Assembly: GCA_946478755.1 (NCBI GenBank) | Contig: CAMLDJ010000320.1 | Span: 1-6,028 of the forward strand | Origin: an uncultured Pedobacter sp. | GTDB taxonomy: Bacteria; Bacteroidota; Bacteroidia; Sphingobacteriales; Sphingobacteriaceae | DNA: 6,028 nt | Reading direction: 5' to 3' | In this document: positions 5,970 to 6,028 of the stretch, piece by piece | Position numbering within the stretch: position 1 is the stretch's first letter | Layout: the number at the start of each line of letters is the position of its first letter | Notes under the pieces: model-generated | What the model was told of the DNA's origin: nothing | Databases searched by the model: none | Seen by the model: the letters and a program-made list of their open reading frames with translations, nothing else | Translations under genes and position numbers: made by a program

Positions 5970-6009
5970 CAGGGATAAGTTCTTTACTTTATTTCTTCAT
6001 CAACCGATA

Positions 6010-6028
6010 ATGGTTTTACTTAATTTGT
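6010..6028 (+). CDS. Possible start of a rightward gene, cut by the window end
   Basis: An ATG at 6010 opens six codons (MVLLNL) to the edge of the window. It is suggested only by its position about 35 bases after a predicted transcription start and by the lack of minus-strand coding here: all three minus frames entering from the right edge meet stops within about 30 bases. Too little is visible to name a product. Confidence 0.25.

Overview
The window looks like chromosomal DNA from a Bacteroidota bacterium, most likely of the Sphingobacteriaceae (Pedobacter/Mucilaginibacter) kind. This rests on three things: promoter -7 boxes of the TAnnTTTG type, the near absence of Shine-Dalgarno sequences before the starts, and the protein styles (TonB receptor ending in Y-R-F-K, Cys-anchored SCO and cytochrome c lipoproteins). 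The genus is an inference; there is no rRNA or other marker here.

Layout. Left, plus strand (1-2861): the C-terminal 503 codons of a TonB-dependent siderophore receptor, then after 44 bases a PepSY-associated membrane protein. Together they read as an iron-siderophore uptake and reduction unit. Centre-left, minus strand (2900-3972): an SCO/SenC copper-chaperone lipoprotein followed after 2 bases by a single-heme cytochrome c lipoprotein. They form a two-gene respiratory operon with a recognisable Bacteroidota promoter at 3997-4029. The two convergent units are separated by a hairpin at 2869-2900 that can serve both strands. Centre-right, minus strand (4132-4872): an Fpg/Nei-family DNA glycosylase with its own -7 box and an altered zinc-finger ligand set. 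Right: a small acidic protein of unknown function on the plus strand (5070-5366), converging with a four-repeat ankyrin protein on the minus strand (5433-5852). The last 176 bases are intergenic and hold a Fur-box-like sequence, a TAnnTTTG box and possibly the first codons of a rightward gene.

The genes fall into independent housekeeping or accessory units (iron uptake, respiratory copper/heme, base-excision repair, unknown, ankyrin). I see no transposon, CRISPR array, tRNA, rRNA, toxin-antitoxin or defence system, and nothing that amounts to a clear undescribed system. The points most worth checking are the non-canonical zinc finger of the glycosylase, the A9 homopolymers placed at sensitive positions in two genes, and the unrecognised acidic protein with an inverted repeat just upstream.
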